Below, one piece after another: positions 23,531 to 36,150 of a stretch of 64,000 bases of DNA. This DNA comes from Shinisaurus crocodilurus (taxonomy: Eukaryota > Chordata > Lepidosauria > Squamata > Shinisauridae), in assembly GCA_021292165.1 (NCBI GenBank), contig CM037876.1, positions 41,898,575 to 41,962,574 of the forward strand, written 5' to 3'. Numbering within the stretch: position 1 is the stretch's first letter; every line of letters begins with the position of its first letter. A program made the translations under genes and the position numbers. Below the pieces are notes generated by a model that did no database searches, was not told the DNA's origin, and worked only from the letters and a program-made list of their open reading frames with translations.

Positions 23531-24315
23531 CATTTGTTCCTGGAGGAAAGGCAAAACAAATTGGTGCAGTCCTGAATATAGCTGTGCTAATAGTGTTGGT
23601 GAAGGACCAGCAGCTATTAACTTCAGGTACAGTGGATGCCCCTCCAATACCCCTATCAAGTGGGTAAAGGTTGAAAAAGAAATATGATTGTAAATTCATC
23701 TTCCTGTAAATCCTCAGTTGAATGAATAAAAACTAAATTGCTGCATATTCAAAATGGCATTGCAATCATGCATACCTATGCATGCAAGTTACACAAGTTA
23801 TAAAAACAGGTAAACCAATAGATGTCAAAATCCTTCCTCAGGTATGAAGTATACTTGGTGATCTGCCTGGGCTGGTCATGATTTCACAGGCCCGGTTTGC
23901 ATGCAATGACAATCCAGCTTATTTGACAACCCACCTGGGTTGACAACCCACAATGACAACCCACCTGGGTTGTTGTGAATGAGCTAGCATGCTAGTCACT
24001 GTGGCTTGAGCACTCTCGTTTAGCTCCTCCTACCAGTGGGAACAGCTAAACAACCCAAGGCTGCTCCATCCCTGGTTTGTTTTATCAGGACATCTGAAGC
24101 TGGAATTCTGGCTTGTCACTCCCTCAGCAAGCCAGAGTTGGGACAACCCTGAGTTGTCTAGCCGCTCCCACTGGCAGGAGAAACCAAGCAGGAGCATTTC
24201 AGCCATGGTGACTAGCACACAAGCTCGTTCCAAAGAACCCAGGGTTTTAAAAAAATCCCAGGTTGTCATTGCGTGTGAAGCAGGCCACCATTTAATCTAC
24301 CCAATCTTTGTAACT

Positions 24316-24536
24316 GGAGGTATCCAGGATTGATCCTGGGATCTTCTGCATCGGGGTGGGCAACTTGTTGGGCTGCAATAACAAGATGCTTTTGGACTGC
24401 AACTCCCATCATGCCTCACCATTGGCAATGTTGGCTAGGGCTGATGGGAGTCACAGTCCAACATCTGGAGGACCACAAGTTGCCTATCCCTGTTCTTCAT
24501 GCAAAGCATGTACTCTACTACTTAGCTATGGAACCT
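24316..24536 (-). mobile_element. tRNA-derived SINE (second family), interrupted
   Basis: Reverse copy: B-box side GGATTGATCCTGGGATCTTC, then the hAT MITE, then GCAAAGCATGTACTCTACTA with the A-box side CTTAGCTATGG. Confidence 0.6.
24352..24492. mobile_element. hAT-type MITE nested in a tRNA-derived SINE
   Basis: 141 bp, ends CGGGGTGGGCAACTTGT / ACAAGTTGCCTATCCCTG, flanked by TTCTGCAT / TTCTTCAT (7 of 8). It interrupts the SINE described at 24316-24536. Confidence 0.78.
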
Positions 24537-27500
24537 CCCCTCCATGTGGAATATGGAAATTCCCCTCAATTTCAAAAGTGATTGGTCATGTAGCATGACT
24601 TGCTCCATGTGGTGAGTCATCAGGGCTACAAGGCAGAGAGCATCTCCCTTAATTAAGGGTTCACAAGTAGTGTAGTGACTCCGCCAACCTAGGCTGGTCT
24701 TAACAGGAAGAGCTACAAGGTCTTTGTGCTGCTGTTGAGATTTTTGCCTGGGCAATAATAGTCTTTCTTGGCTTGTTCTCTGGATCTGACCTCCTGGCCT
24801 AGCTCCCACTCCCACTGCCTACCATCAGTTCCGGCACAAATGTATGGTAGTTATGTAAAAAGAAATCCCATTCAAATTGGCACAATTGCCTTTGATTCAA
24901 AAGGTCCACACTACCTCATCATTCTAACACGAAGGCTCCGATCCTAATCCTCCTTATTGTGGGAAGATATAAATGGATGTGAACTGATGAAACAAACTGC
25001 ACAAATGAATAGTTGGAACATTTCCTTTCTATTCTCTCTCGCTCTCTAATTAACTATCAACTCCTTGTTAGCAACAGTGATACTAAGGTATTTCTGATAT
25101 TTCCTGCAAGATTTTTAAGGCATCTTTTAGGAAACCTAATAGCAATTCAGATGTAGCATGTAAAAGGGATTAAGTATCTGCCAAGGCACTGCAGCAGCTC
25201 AGAGGACTATAAGAATTAATTTAGCAATAATCTACAGCTGGATATATGAAATGGCTTCTTGGGTATTCTATTCATCATCGTTTTGTCAAGTTACTATATT
25301 ACTGAGGTCAAGAAAGTCTATACACTGGTTCCGAAATATGTATTTGAGTACAAATATATATTCAGGCACATCTACTTGAACTATAGAATCTTTCCAGTGA
25401 GTTGTAACACAGTAACTCAATACAAACCAGTAGCAAGGAAATAAGATCACATATCTTAGTAAGTAATAACCAAGAGTAATTTGGAAAATATTTCTATTCA
25501 AGCACATAGAAGAGACAGAAATAAAATGTGTGTCCCAGACACTGAATGGTGAAAAGAACAAATTTTGTTAAATACCGTATGTAATAAACTATAAGATGTA
25601 CAACTTTTGCTGAATTAACCATCTTGCTATTACCTAATACCCGGTTGGGAACGTCAGGTCTGGGGGCCAAATTCAGCCCTCCTGGGGGGCCAAATCTGGC
25701 TCTCTGAGGCTCCCCAAATGGCCCCCTTCCCCAAGCCCCCCTGCTCCCTATTCTAAAAAGCTGAAATGCCTCTCCAAAGGCTAGCTTACTGGCAGTAAGA
25801 ACATTTGCTTGCAGCCCCCAGAAGCTTCTCCAAAATTTAATTTGTCACAGTTAAGATTGCCAGATCTGTGCCTTGAAAAGCAGTGGGGCAATGGGACTGT
25901 AGGTAGATGCTGCTACTCCCATGCCAGTATTCACATGGTCTGTTTGCCCTGTCCTTTCTTCTGTTTACTACAGGGCATAATTAGTTTCTGTGGAGAAAAA
26001 GCGTCAGAGTTTCCTGCACCACACACACACACACCTCCTCATGTGTAAACAAGTATAATCCCAGCTGGGGGCTGGGAAATGCAAAATGTACATAGTTTCT
26101 CTGATGGCTCCTGATGCCGCAGAGTCTCTGGTGCCACAGCTATTTGCGTGCAAATGTGGCAAAGAGCCACCCCTCCCCTGCCTGGCCCAGATGAAGTTCA
26201 TCCTGATTGGCTAAAGACACCTGGGCTACTGAAAGGGGGGGGGGAGAATCTATACTGCTGCTGTGGCTTTGGGGTTTCGTTGTTGTCTGCACGCTTTTGC
26301 GGGAGTAGGGCTTTTGGCTGAGGCAGGCTCTCAAGAGGACCAACCCCCAGACAAAGGGAGTGCCTGGGTAATTATACAGTAAAGAACTAGTTTTGTTGTT
26401 TTGTAGCCCTACTGTGTATACCAAAGTGTCTCCCCACCTTTCTCCCTCTTCCCTCATTTCCCACCTTTTGTTGTAATTTGTTTACCTTAAATAAACTTTT
26501 CTGGTTTTACCCCACACGGTGTGTGTGGTCTCTCTGTGGTTCAGTGCTAAATCCAGTGTATAGACAAGGGCAAGGCCCTGAGAGAATCAGTGTCAAGACG
26601 GCAGAGCTAAGGCTGGCAGTTTTGCACCTTTGATCTCTGGTCTTGAGAAAAGGACTGGTTGGCAGTCCTTCACAGTTTCCATTTTTAGAGGACCAGGACT
26701 GTTGCAGATGACCTCCAGATGTGCTGGCTCTCTGGCCTATGTACGGTCCACTACGGACCTAACTGGAATTACCCAGACACCTTGGCTGAAGAATCCATTT
26801 TGCTCTGGAAAGCATAGCTTGGGAGCCACCATGAATGATGTTAAGGTTCTGGAACTGTCTCAGAGGCAAAGGAGCCACAGAATGTACATACTTCTTTCTT
26901 GATTACATTAAAGAAGGTTGTTCCCTGCATCCGGGGAAAACATGCAGATATGTGCCTGACTGGCATGCTACCAGTCAATTAATCCTGGAGAGTACATTTA
27001 AATTGGCCAATCAAAGGCCCGGGTGGGAAAAATGGTCCAGTCCTGAAGTGTCCCTACCTCCCACCCAGATCAGTCAGGTCAAGCACTAACTGAGCATCCT
27101 TAACAACACCCTTTTGTTTTGAATATTGGGCAATGCTACTCAGTATAGCAAGTGAGCAGAAAAATTATTCAAGAGGTAAGGACCCTCCCTGCAACTTCTA
27201 TTCAGTGGCCAGAACCAAACTATTGTTCCTGTTCTTTCAACCCATCATTGCTCCAACCTTGGAGCCATCAAGCTCCTCATTCCCTTTGTTGGGAAACCTA
27301 GAACTGTCTTAAGAGTTCTGGCAGTTCATGTTAATTCTTTCTGCTTGGGTCTCCCTCACATTGGTGTGTCTCAGCTTTGAGAATAAACCGGAATAAACCC
27401 GGGGTCCAATTGATTTTTAATATTATTCCTCATTACTCTTTCCTAGCATGATTCTTCACTCTACTTTGGTGTCTACTTCACAGTTCCAGAGCCAGCATTC

Positions 27501-27938
27501 CCCACTCATTTGCCACAGAGATCCCTTGGAACCAGATACCCAAAAAGAAAGCTTTGTTCCCTGCCAAAGTGTCCCACTGAGTCCAAGGCCAGGTTCCATG
27601 TATAATGTAGCACCACCAGTCAGCTCTATACAACCACTCTGGTGCCTGGTAAGGGATTGCAACCTTTGCATGAGTAGTCACGTCAGAGTCCAAAGGTTGG
27701 AATTGGTCCCACTCCCACTGGAAGCTAGAGCACTGGGAAGTGGCTAACAAAAATGCCTCCTTGAACTCTGAATTCCTGAATTTAACTTAGCAAGGCTCTC
27801 CACCTAAATCTATTTTTAACTAAACTTCTGGTGGCTCTGGGCCCCCTACTTCCATTCAGTTTTCCCATCCTCACTCACTGGACACAGTTCTTTTGGACGT
27901 CTGTGGAAAATGTGGTGCAGCCCATTGTCAACAAGTGC

Positions 27939-27940
27939 AG

Positions 27941-27994
<54 letters not shown>
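27939..27994. repeat. (TC)n(TA)n(GA)n self-complementary microsatellite
   Basis: TC repeats run into TATATATA and then GA repeats, so the whole tract is an inverted repeat able to form a hairpin. Confidence 0.93.
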
Positions 27995-28314
27995 CATTTG
28001 GAACTAAGCTAATAAACCTGAGGGCAGTCTGCGCCCACAGCATTTTTCTCATTTTTGGCCATCAACCAGGAAGTGAAGTCCTTTGGGTTCCCATTCCTCT
28101 GAAGTCAGGTAATAATAGTTGCTCCTGTTCCATTCCCTTTCTCCTACATCTGTCCATTTCTACCCTGCACAGCCCACCATTTTCACCAGCGCTCTAGCTT
28201 CTTCATCATATAACCTTCCAATTCCCTGCTCTGCCATTTCCATAGTGCCACTTTCCCCTTATTTGGTAAATGCTAATTTTCCCAGTCTCCATCTTTACTA
28301 TCACTTTTCCAATT

Positions 28315-28406
28315 ATTTATTTATTTATTACATTTCTATCCCGCCTTTTTTCCTGCAAGGAACTCAAGGCAGCTTACATAATCCTCCTCCTCTCCATTTG
28401 GTCAAT
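28315..28406 (-). mobile_element. CORE-SINE 3' fragment
   Basis: TTATTTATTACATTTCTATC then GCAAGGAACTCAAGGCAGC, the reversed 3' end of the family. Confidence 0.65.
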
Positions 28407-29605
28407 TAGGCCCACTAGAACTGATATACTGACCCATGTGCTAGGTGGGGGTGGGCAACACGTGGCCTGCAGGTCACCCCCATGGTTGCCTTTGTAGGCT
28501 CTACATGCCTTGTCTGTAAGCAGAATCGCACTCCCAGGAGCACGATTCCGCTTGGAAACAAGGTGTGTGCTCCCCTGGAAAATCATCACGACTTTTGCTG
28601 CTATGCAAAATTCAACGGGGGGGGGGGGCTGGCCCCTAGAAATTGCCTGCCTCTGTGAGTGGGTATACTAATCAGGCCATTTTTCCTTCTCTGTAATGAA
28701 TGTGCAGGTGTGTGTTTCGGAGAACAAAAATCTATAAAAAATAAAGTTCATGTTTTTGGACTCTAAATTAGGGTTTGAGCTAATTTCTCTATATGAGTAG
28801 TAGATAATAGCACAGTGCATACGTCCACTGTGTGCACACCATACCTCAGGTTAAAAGCCCCCTAAGACCCACATCGGTCAGTACACATGTATGCACGCAA
28901 GCTGCCTGTCCATGTGAATGAGGACATGCAGTAACAGGACCCTAAGCACAGTGAATTGCATGTGCAGTGACACTGGGTAATACGAACACGGTATCTGCAG
29001 TGTTAGATTTATAAATGGCTAATTCACACAGGCATGCCATCACTTGATATTGTAATGAACTTCTGTATGTGACAATCCCTGAAGGTACCCCAGAAGTTAA
29101 GAGATGCATTAACAATTCTGCTGCTGGAAAAATTCAATCTTGCCTGCTCTGCCTGTTAAGAAGATCTGAGCCACATCAGTTAAGTCAATGGGTGTTTAGC
29201 ATTTTTCCAGATTAAATATGGAATATTGAGACCACAAATCCTTCATAGACAAATAAGTCATAGATTTTTTTATCAGACATGTGGCAATTTGAACTTGCTA
29301 TCTAAAAATGGAAATGCAGTAGAAATTTATAGTGCATGAAAAGCATATTTATAGATTTTTTAAGGAAAGGAGTTATGGCAGCTGAATTCTGTAAGCTTTA
29401 GCAATAGTATTGAATAAGACTGACAGACTCCATTGTCTTAGGAAATATATTTCCATTTCTATATTTGGGAGGATCCTTAAAGCAGTTTGAATCAATTACA
29501 CTTAGGGCTGTTGACCTTTTTTCCTGATCATTACTTCAAAGATGTTTAAACTGCTATCAAAGTTATAACAATGAAAATTCATACACGCAGCAGCTAAAAG
29601 GTATT

Positions 29606-29664
29606 AACAATGTTTAGTCCTTAAAGTAAATAATTTTATTTACTTTTAAGGACTAAACATTGTT
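29606..29664. repeat. Near-perfect 27/28-base hairpin
   Basis: Left arm 29606-29632 (AACAATGTTTAGTCCTTAAA...) pairs with right arm 29637-29664 with one bulged base and a 4-base loop (29633-29636). Confidence 0.85.
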
Positions 29665-30744
29665 TAGGTTTCCCCCCCTTTGTTGTAGGGCTGTTGTGTT
29701 ACATTCTTCCGCCCACCTGCACCGCCCACCAATTGGCCCCACCCCTGCATTCATTATTAACTAGCAGATGTGTGTTTGGGAAACCCATGATTGCCCGCAT
29801 AAGGTATAGCTCTGGAATTTATGTCTTGCATATATATAAAATGCTTCATAAGCCTATGTACTAATATATAAAATTCAGATGAACTGATTCATAAAGCTGT
29901 TGTGAACATAAAAGTACTATAGATATTATGAAGAGCAACAATGCAGACAAAGCCGTCCTTCTGAATCTATATGAGTGTTCTGAGTTTGTTTCCACAGATA
30001 CATGAATGAACAGGTAAAACATTTCCCTTGGGAGCTGTTCTATAAAATGCTTTGCATAAAGGTCCACCACTCATTGCACTTTCCTGTGCTTGGTGTGTGT
30101 TTTTATTTCAATGTATTCACTGAAACTCCTAAACAGTCCTGAAATAAATGTGCTTAGGTTATTGTCTGGGTTAGAGGGGAAGAAAGGTTACTACTGAACG
30201 AGGCATTTGGAGCTGGAACAATACTGGCAGTGTTCCAGAAGCATTACCGTAGAAGATTTTTAATGCTCATTGGGGGTTTTTGATGGTCCAAGAGTGGGGG
30301 GGGGGAGATGGAAGATTTACTACCATTGCTATAAATATAAGACATAGTACCGTAGTTCTTAAATCTTTCTTGTTTCCTGAATCCTGAATGATCTCTCTTC
30401 TTCCGTGGACTCCTATTTACACATTAGTCATATAGTTCTGGATAATACTGTAGTATATCAATAAACCAATGTCAATGAGTACAATGTACATCTTATGGCC
30501 ACTCTGTTTCCATTCAAGACTGTAATCTGTGGGGTAGATTCATTTCACACAATTAAGTTTTTCACATGATAGCAACTATTATATGGTCATTTCAAAGTCC
30601 CATCTACTGTTACCCATTATGAATAGAACCTTTTCATCATGTTCAAGCACTCAGCATCCCCAGAGACAGTAGCTCTCAACTCATTAGGTTGTCAAATGAC
30701 AACTGCTATTCAAACAGGGTGTGAGCTCATCCTTCCAGACCTTC

Positions 30745-30870
30745 AGCAATGGACAAGTAAATATCGATCCCAGATAGACCAGGAATAGGTAGAAGGCAAA
30801 TTGGGACCTACTGCTAGATCTTTGGGTGATTTGCAGTAGGTTGGCAAGGATTTCTGAATTTGTAGTAGGT
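30745..30870 (+). repeat. Unassigned repeat (GCTAGATCTTTGGGTGATTT family)
   Basis: AAATTGGGACCTACTGCTAG, GATCTTTGGGTGATTTGCAG and GGCAAGGATTTCTGA align with the reverse complement of 41815-41930. Confidence 0.55.
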
Positions 30871-32090
30871 TGACAAGGACAACAATAGCAAGAATGACTC
30901 TCCCTCACCCTAAATTATACTGCTGGGGGGAAGAAACCAGGCGGGGGGGGGAGGGATATAGGAGAGATTTTTTTGTGCTGAAGGACTGTGAGCTTCATTC
31001 AGTTCTAGTATTCAAAACAAGTTCCTAGAATTCTTTAATTTGGAGCGTATCTTTTGCACCAAACTCCCGTTGGTGGATCTCAAGGTTTTAGTAATAAAAA
31101 AAACACACACATGGTAAATCCCACAAGCTGCCCACTCCTGCCTTAGTCAGATTGTACTGGTTGGGTTCAAAGCTCTCTCAACTGTAAACTCATGAGTGGG
31201 GTGGAGTAGTACTAACGTAGACATGATGCAGCAGATCCATGAATCTCCCACTTAAAAAATAAATTAAGAGCAGCTAAAGGGAACACTGATTAGGGGCTTC
31301 TCTACACATTTATTGTGTGCTCATGATTTGTCACTCACAGTAGTTTGCAGGCGCTTTACAATATGTTGTCATCGTCCACAGCCTCTCATGCTTCCCTAGC
31401 ATTTTCACGGCTTTTTTAGAGCAAGGAAAGTGTAGTATTATCTGGAAATGGCAGAATGAACCGGAATGAAAAGCTCGTGTATTTTCACAATTCCACTATA
31501 TCACAGTGCCATATAGAACATATAGAAAGGCAAAGAAAGAAAAAAACATGTAAAGGAGCAAATCTTAACCCCACAAAGAATCTGGAAGCAGAAGCCTCAG
31601 TAAAGTGCCGGGTTAAAAGCTTCATGTAGGTTTGGGACATTTGCGCTGCTGGAAGGGGAGTTAACCCTTTCTCTCATATCATTTCCCTGATAAAATTACA
31701 CTCCTGCAGCTGCTATTTGCCCCATGGAGAACCAAATTAGCCTCTCTCCCACCTCCAGTATCAGCTGCATTTCCCCCTGGGGAAAAGCCCCACTGAACAC
31801 AGCAGGAGTTACTTCTGAATAAACATGCATAGGATTGCACTGTTAGTGTCTACTGCATTAATGTTAGGCCTTTCAAAGGTCTCCCTAAATAAATAAAAGT
31901 CTTAGCCAGCTTGCATATTCTTTATTTTTTTTACCTGTGTTTCTATTATGTGACTATATTTTTATTTTATTGACTAAACTAGATTATAACTTAAAAGAAT
32001 GCCTGTTTCGCCCAGGTAAGACACAGACAGTGTAAAGACAACACTATTTAAAGCCACATACACTGGCAGTATTAATAGTACAGGCAGTCC

Positions 32091-32349
32091 CCAGGTTACG
32101 AATGAGTTCCGTTCTTAAGAATGTCTTTAAGTCAAATTTGTATGTAAGTCGGAACAGCATAGCATTCTATATGTTAAAATTGGCATTTACGCAAGTTGCG
32201 TAAATTACACAAATTGTGTGGTATACCCAATGTATTATGTCGTTTATGTATTTACTCTACATAAACGACATAGCGCCAGGGAACCCAGAAATCTGTTCTT
32301 AAGTATGGGTTGTCTGCAAGTCAGACGTTCTTAACTCGGGGACTGCCTG
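32091..32349. mobile_element. TA-flanked MITE, family A
   Basis: 259 bp; ends CAGGCAGTCCCCAGGTTACG / TAACTCGGGGACTGCCTG, flanked by TA. It has an internal palindrome (TTTATGTATTTACTCTACATAAA) and no coding capacity. Confidence 0.82.
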
Positions 32350-32773
32350 TATTCTGGAAGGTGTGCATGCTAATAAAATACTATACAGTATATGAAAAAT
32401 AAAGCATACTTTCAGAAATGTTCTTAAAACCTGAGGAGCAAATGTCGTGTTAGTGCAATTGATGCCAAGTCTTTTTATGGAAGAAAATGGGTTAATAAAT
32501 TCCACTGTTCCATCCCCTGACAATTACCAATTTTAGCCAAATCATGTCCCCTTTGACTTCAGAAAGCTAGTTTATAGGGCTTCACAAAAGGTATGGGCTG
32601 ATATCTGCTTGGCCTCTTGTAATTTGGGCAATGCCCTGTTTGTTCATGTGTACGATGGAGAACTACTGGAATAATAAGATCAATTTTCAAAAGGGAAATA
32701 CATTATATATAGGGATACTACACACACCCAGATTTTAATTCTTGGTACACCAGATCCTGAGGCAGCAATGATT

Positions 32774-32990
32774 TCCAGAGCAGTAGCAGTGGTAGCCTGT
32801 TGCAGCAAGAACAGAGAGTCTTTTGGCGCTTTAAAGACTAACACGTTTATGATCACAGAAGTTCATGGACTCAAGTCCACTTCATCAGATTCGATAAGAA
32901 GAGCCCTGCTGGATCAGACCAAGGGTCCATCTAGTCCAACATTCTGTTCATACAGTGGCCAACCAATTGCTCATGGGAAACCCACAAGCA
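32774..32990 (+). repeat. Two short dispersed repeats upstream of L2
   Basis: 32774-32890 (GTAGCCTGTTGCAGCAAGAA, GGACTCAAGTCCACTTCATC) and 32893-32990 (GAGCCCTGCTGGATCAGACC, GGTCCATCTAGTCCAACATT) are sequences that recur in reptile genomes. The second probably belongs to CR1 or L2 5' regions; a reverse fragment of the first lies near 36150-36200. Confidence 0.5.
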
Positions 32991-32991
32991 T

Positions 32992-35930
32992 GACATGAGT
33001 GCAACCAGGTCCGTTACCCAAAAAACATCTCTCATCCATGACTTGATCCTGGATGAGGGTGCGGACCTGGCATGTATTACAGAAACCTGGCTGCTCCAAC
33101 TCTGGCGGCCTTGTGTCCAGCTGGTTTCTCGTATGCCCAGCAGCCAAGGGTTGGGGGACAGGGAGGGGGAGTGGCTGTTATCTACCAGGAGTCCTTGGTC
33201 CTTACCAGACTCCCTCTCCGGGAGACCAAGTTTATTGAGTGCATGTACTGGAGGTTGGGTCCCAAGGGCAGTCTGGGGATTCTGCTCGTGTACCGTCCAC
33301 CCCGCTGCATGACAGACTCCCTGGCCGAGGTGCTGGAGGTGGTCTCTGATGTGCGTGTGTTGTCCCCCAGGCTATTGGTGCTGGGCGACTTCAACGTGCA
33401 TTCGGGGGCTGCCCTCACGGGGGCACCTCGGGACTTCATGGAGACCATGGCTTCCTGGGAGCTGCATCCTGTATTAACTGGACCTACCCATGTAGCCGGT
33501 CATGCACTGGACTTGGTTTTTGTTTCTGGAGAGGGGGGAAATGATCTGGAAATCGGGGGTATATCCACCACCCCCTTGTCATGGTCAGATCACTATCTGG
33601 TGGGGTTGGATTTCTCGATGCCACAACCCCTCTGCAGGGGTGAGGGACCTATTAGGATGGTCCGCCCCAGGCTTATGGTCTTATGGATCCGGATGGATTC
33701 CTGAACGCGCTTGGGGAATTGGAGCACACAAACGGTAGCTCGGTCGAGACCCTGGTGGACAACTGGAATGCTGCAATCACCAGGGCATTAGACCGAGTTG
33801 CCCCGAAGCACCCTCTTCGCCTAAACAGAGCTCGCGCGGCGCCATGGTTCACTCCGTCGCTGCGAGCTCTGAAACGAGGTGAGAGAAGGCTAGAGCGCCG
33901 ATGGCGTAATTCCCGCTCCGAAGACAATCGAACACGGGTTAGAGCTGCATCTTCAGCCTACCGGGTGGCGGTGAAGGCAGCAAAAAAGAATTTCTATGCT
34001 GCCTCCATTGCGTCTGCGGAGTGCTGCCCCAGGAGGCTGTTCCAAGTGGTCCGGAGTCTGGTCAGTCCAGTCACTCCGGACCCATTGGAACAGTCTAAAG
34101 CCTCCTGTGAGGCTTTAGCAAAGCACTTCGCAGATAAAATCGATCGGATTAGGAGTGGGATATTGTGCGTCGTGGACACAGGGAGTGAGCGGGAGGAGGC
34201 CAATGGCAGACCGGTTTTGTGGGATCGGTTTCGGCTTCTTCCTTCTGATGAAGTGGACAAGGTGCTTTCATCTGTGAGGCTGACCACCTGCTTGCTTGAT
34301 CCTTGCCCGTCCTGGCTCATAATGAGCTGTAGGGAGAGACTGGGTGAGGGGATCAAGGCACTGGTGAATGCCTCCCTCGAGGAGGGAGTGATGCCATCAG
34401 CCCTCAAGGAGGCAGTAATAAGACCACTTCTAAATAAGCCCTCCTTGGATCCCCAGGATTTAAACAACTTTCGCCCAGTCTCCAATTTACCATTTCTGGG
34501 CAAGGTGATCGAGCGGGTGGTGGGTGCTCAGTTGAAGGCACACTTGGATGAAGCCGATTATTTAGATCCGTGCCAGTCGGGCTTCAGGTCTGGACATGGG
34601 ACGGAGACAGCCTTGGTCGCCTTGGTGGATGATATGAGGAGGGCTTTGGATAGAGGCGAATGCTCCTTTCTAGTCCTCCTCGATCTCTCAGCGGCTTTTG
34701 ATACCGTTGACCATGGTATCCTCCTGGACCGCCTGGAGGGCTTGGGCTTGGGAGGCACTGTATTGCAGTGGTTCCGGTCCCTCCTCTCTGGAAGGTATCA
34801 GAGGGTAGTTCTCGGGGAGGAGGCTTTGGACCCTCAGCTGCTCACTTGTGGAGTGCCGCAGGGTTCCATCCTCTCCCCGATGTTATTCAACATCTACCTC
34901 AAGCCGCTGGGAGCTATCATCAGGAGGTTTGGGGTGCGGTGTCATCAGTATGCGGATGACATGCAGCTCTACCTCTGTTTCAAGTCCTCACCAAGGTTGG
35001 CCGTTGAGACCCTGTCCAAGTGCCTGGAGGCAGTGGCTGGCTGGATGGGAAGGAACATGCTGAAACTGAACCCCGACAAGACCGAGGTACTTCTGGTGGG
35101 GGACAAGGGGAGGTTAGGGGATGTTGACCTGGTGCTGAATGGGGTACATCTACCCCTGAAGGACCAGGTCCGCAGCTTGGGGGTCATTCTAGACTCCCAG
35201 CTGTCCATGGAGGCTCAGGTGGCAGCTGTGAGCCGGGCGGTGCTGTATCAACTCCATCTGATACGGCAGCTGCGCCCCTACCTTCCTAATCACCTGCTCC
35301 CATCAGTGGTTCATGCCTTGGTCTCCTCTCGCCTAGACTACTGTAATGCGCTCTAAGTGGGGTTACCCTTGAAGACGGTTCGGAAGCTACAGCTGGTACA
35401 GAACGCGGCAGCTCGCCTGGTTAAAGGCAGCTGCCAGCGGGATCACATCACGCCAGTGCTGAAGGATTTGCACTGGCTACCAGTTGCTTGCCGAGCCGAA
35501 TTCAAGGTGTTGGTTTTGACCTTTAAAACCCTATACGGCTCTGGTCCAGTCTATCTCAAGGAGCGTTTCCAGCAACACCAATTGGGCCGCTCAACAAGAT
35601 CTGCCACGGATGGCCTTCTCCTTGCCCCTTCAGCCAGAGCAGCTAGACTGGTGGGGACGAGGAAGAGGGCCTTTTCTGTGGCGGCCCCCGTACTGTGGAA
35701 CTCTCTCCCGAGTAACCTCCGCCATGCCCCCTCTCTGCTGAGCTTCCGTCGCTCATTAAAAACCTGGTTGTTCAGGCGGGAATATGGGGTGGGTTAAGAT
35801 TTTAAATTTTTTATATTGTTTTAAATGTATTTTATTGTTTTTATTCTATGTACATCGCCCAGGGTGGCCGGTGGCCGGCCAGATGGGCGATAAATAAATA
35901 TAAATAATAATAATAATAACAACAACAACA
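32992..35930 (+). mobile_element. L2-clade LINE, nearly complete ORF2 plus 3' tail
   Basis: Encodes the L2 endonuclease and reverse transcriptase across three frames and ends in a short 3' UTR with TAA/AAC microsatellite (35905-35933). The 5' end near 32992 follows two other repeats. No target duplication was found. The damage is light (about two frameshifts and one stop), so it is among the younger L2 copies in the window. Confidence 0.85.
32995..35797 (+). pseudogene. L2 ORF2 (endonuclease-reverse transcriptase), inactivated
   Basis: N-terminal endonuclease: LACITETWL in frame 1 (to about 33095), then GGGVAVIYQESL, LVYRPP, VLGDFNVHSG and LSWSDHYLVGLDF in frame 3 (to about 33700). The remainder is in frame 2 from about 33683: reverse transcriptase with FRPVSNLPFLGKVIERVV, LDLSAAFDTVDHGILLDRL, GVPQGSILSPMLFNIYL and the catalytic QYADDMQLY. 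A TAA at 35354-35356 falls inside NAL-Y-VGLPL, where other copies have Tyr, and the same frame continues to 35797 (LQLVQNAAARLV, LHWLPV). The breaks are two frameshifts and one nonsense change; the element cannot make full protein as it stands. Confidence 0.88.
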
Positions 35931-36026
35931 ACAGCACCCTCCCACCCATGTTCCCCAGCAACTGGTATACATAGGCATACTGCCTCTGATACTGGAGGCA
36001 GTACCATCTGATGATGTAGACCCAAT

Positions 36027-36150
36027 TCCAACCTTCCTCAACCTGGCACCCTCCAGATGTGTTGAATGACAACTCCCAGCATTCCTGACCATTGGCCATG
36101 CTGGCTGGGGCCAAAAGGAGTTGAAGTACAAAACATGTGGAGGCTGCTCT
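36027..36150. mobile_element. hAT-type MITE remnant
   Basis: Shares AACCTGGCACCCTCCAGATG and the inverted ACATGTGGAGGCTGC with the family; ends eroded. Confidence 0.6.
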
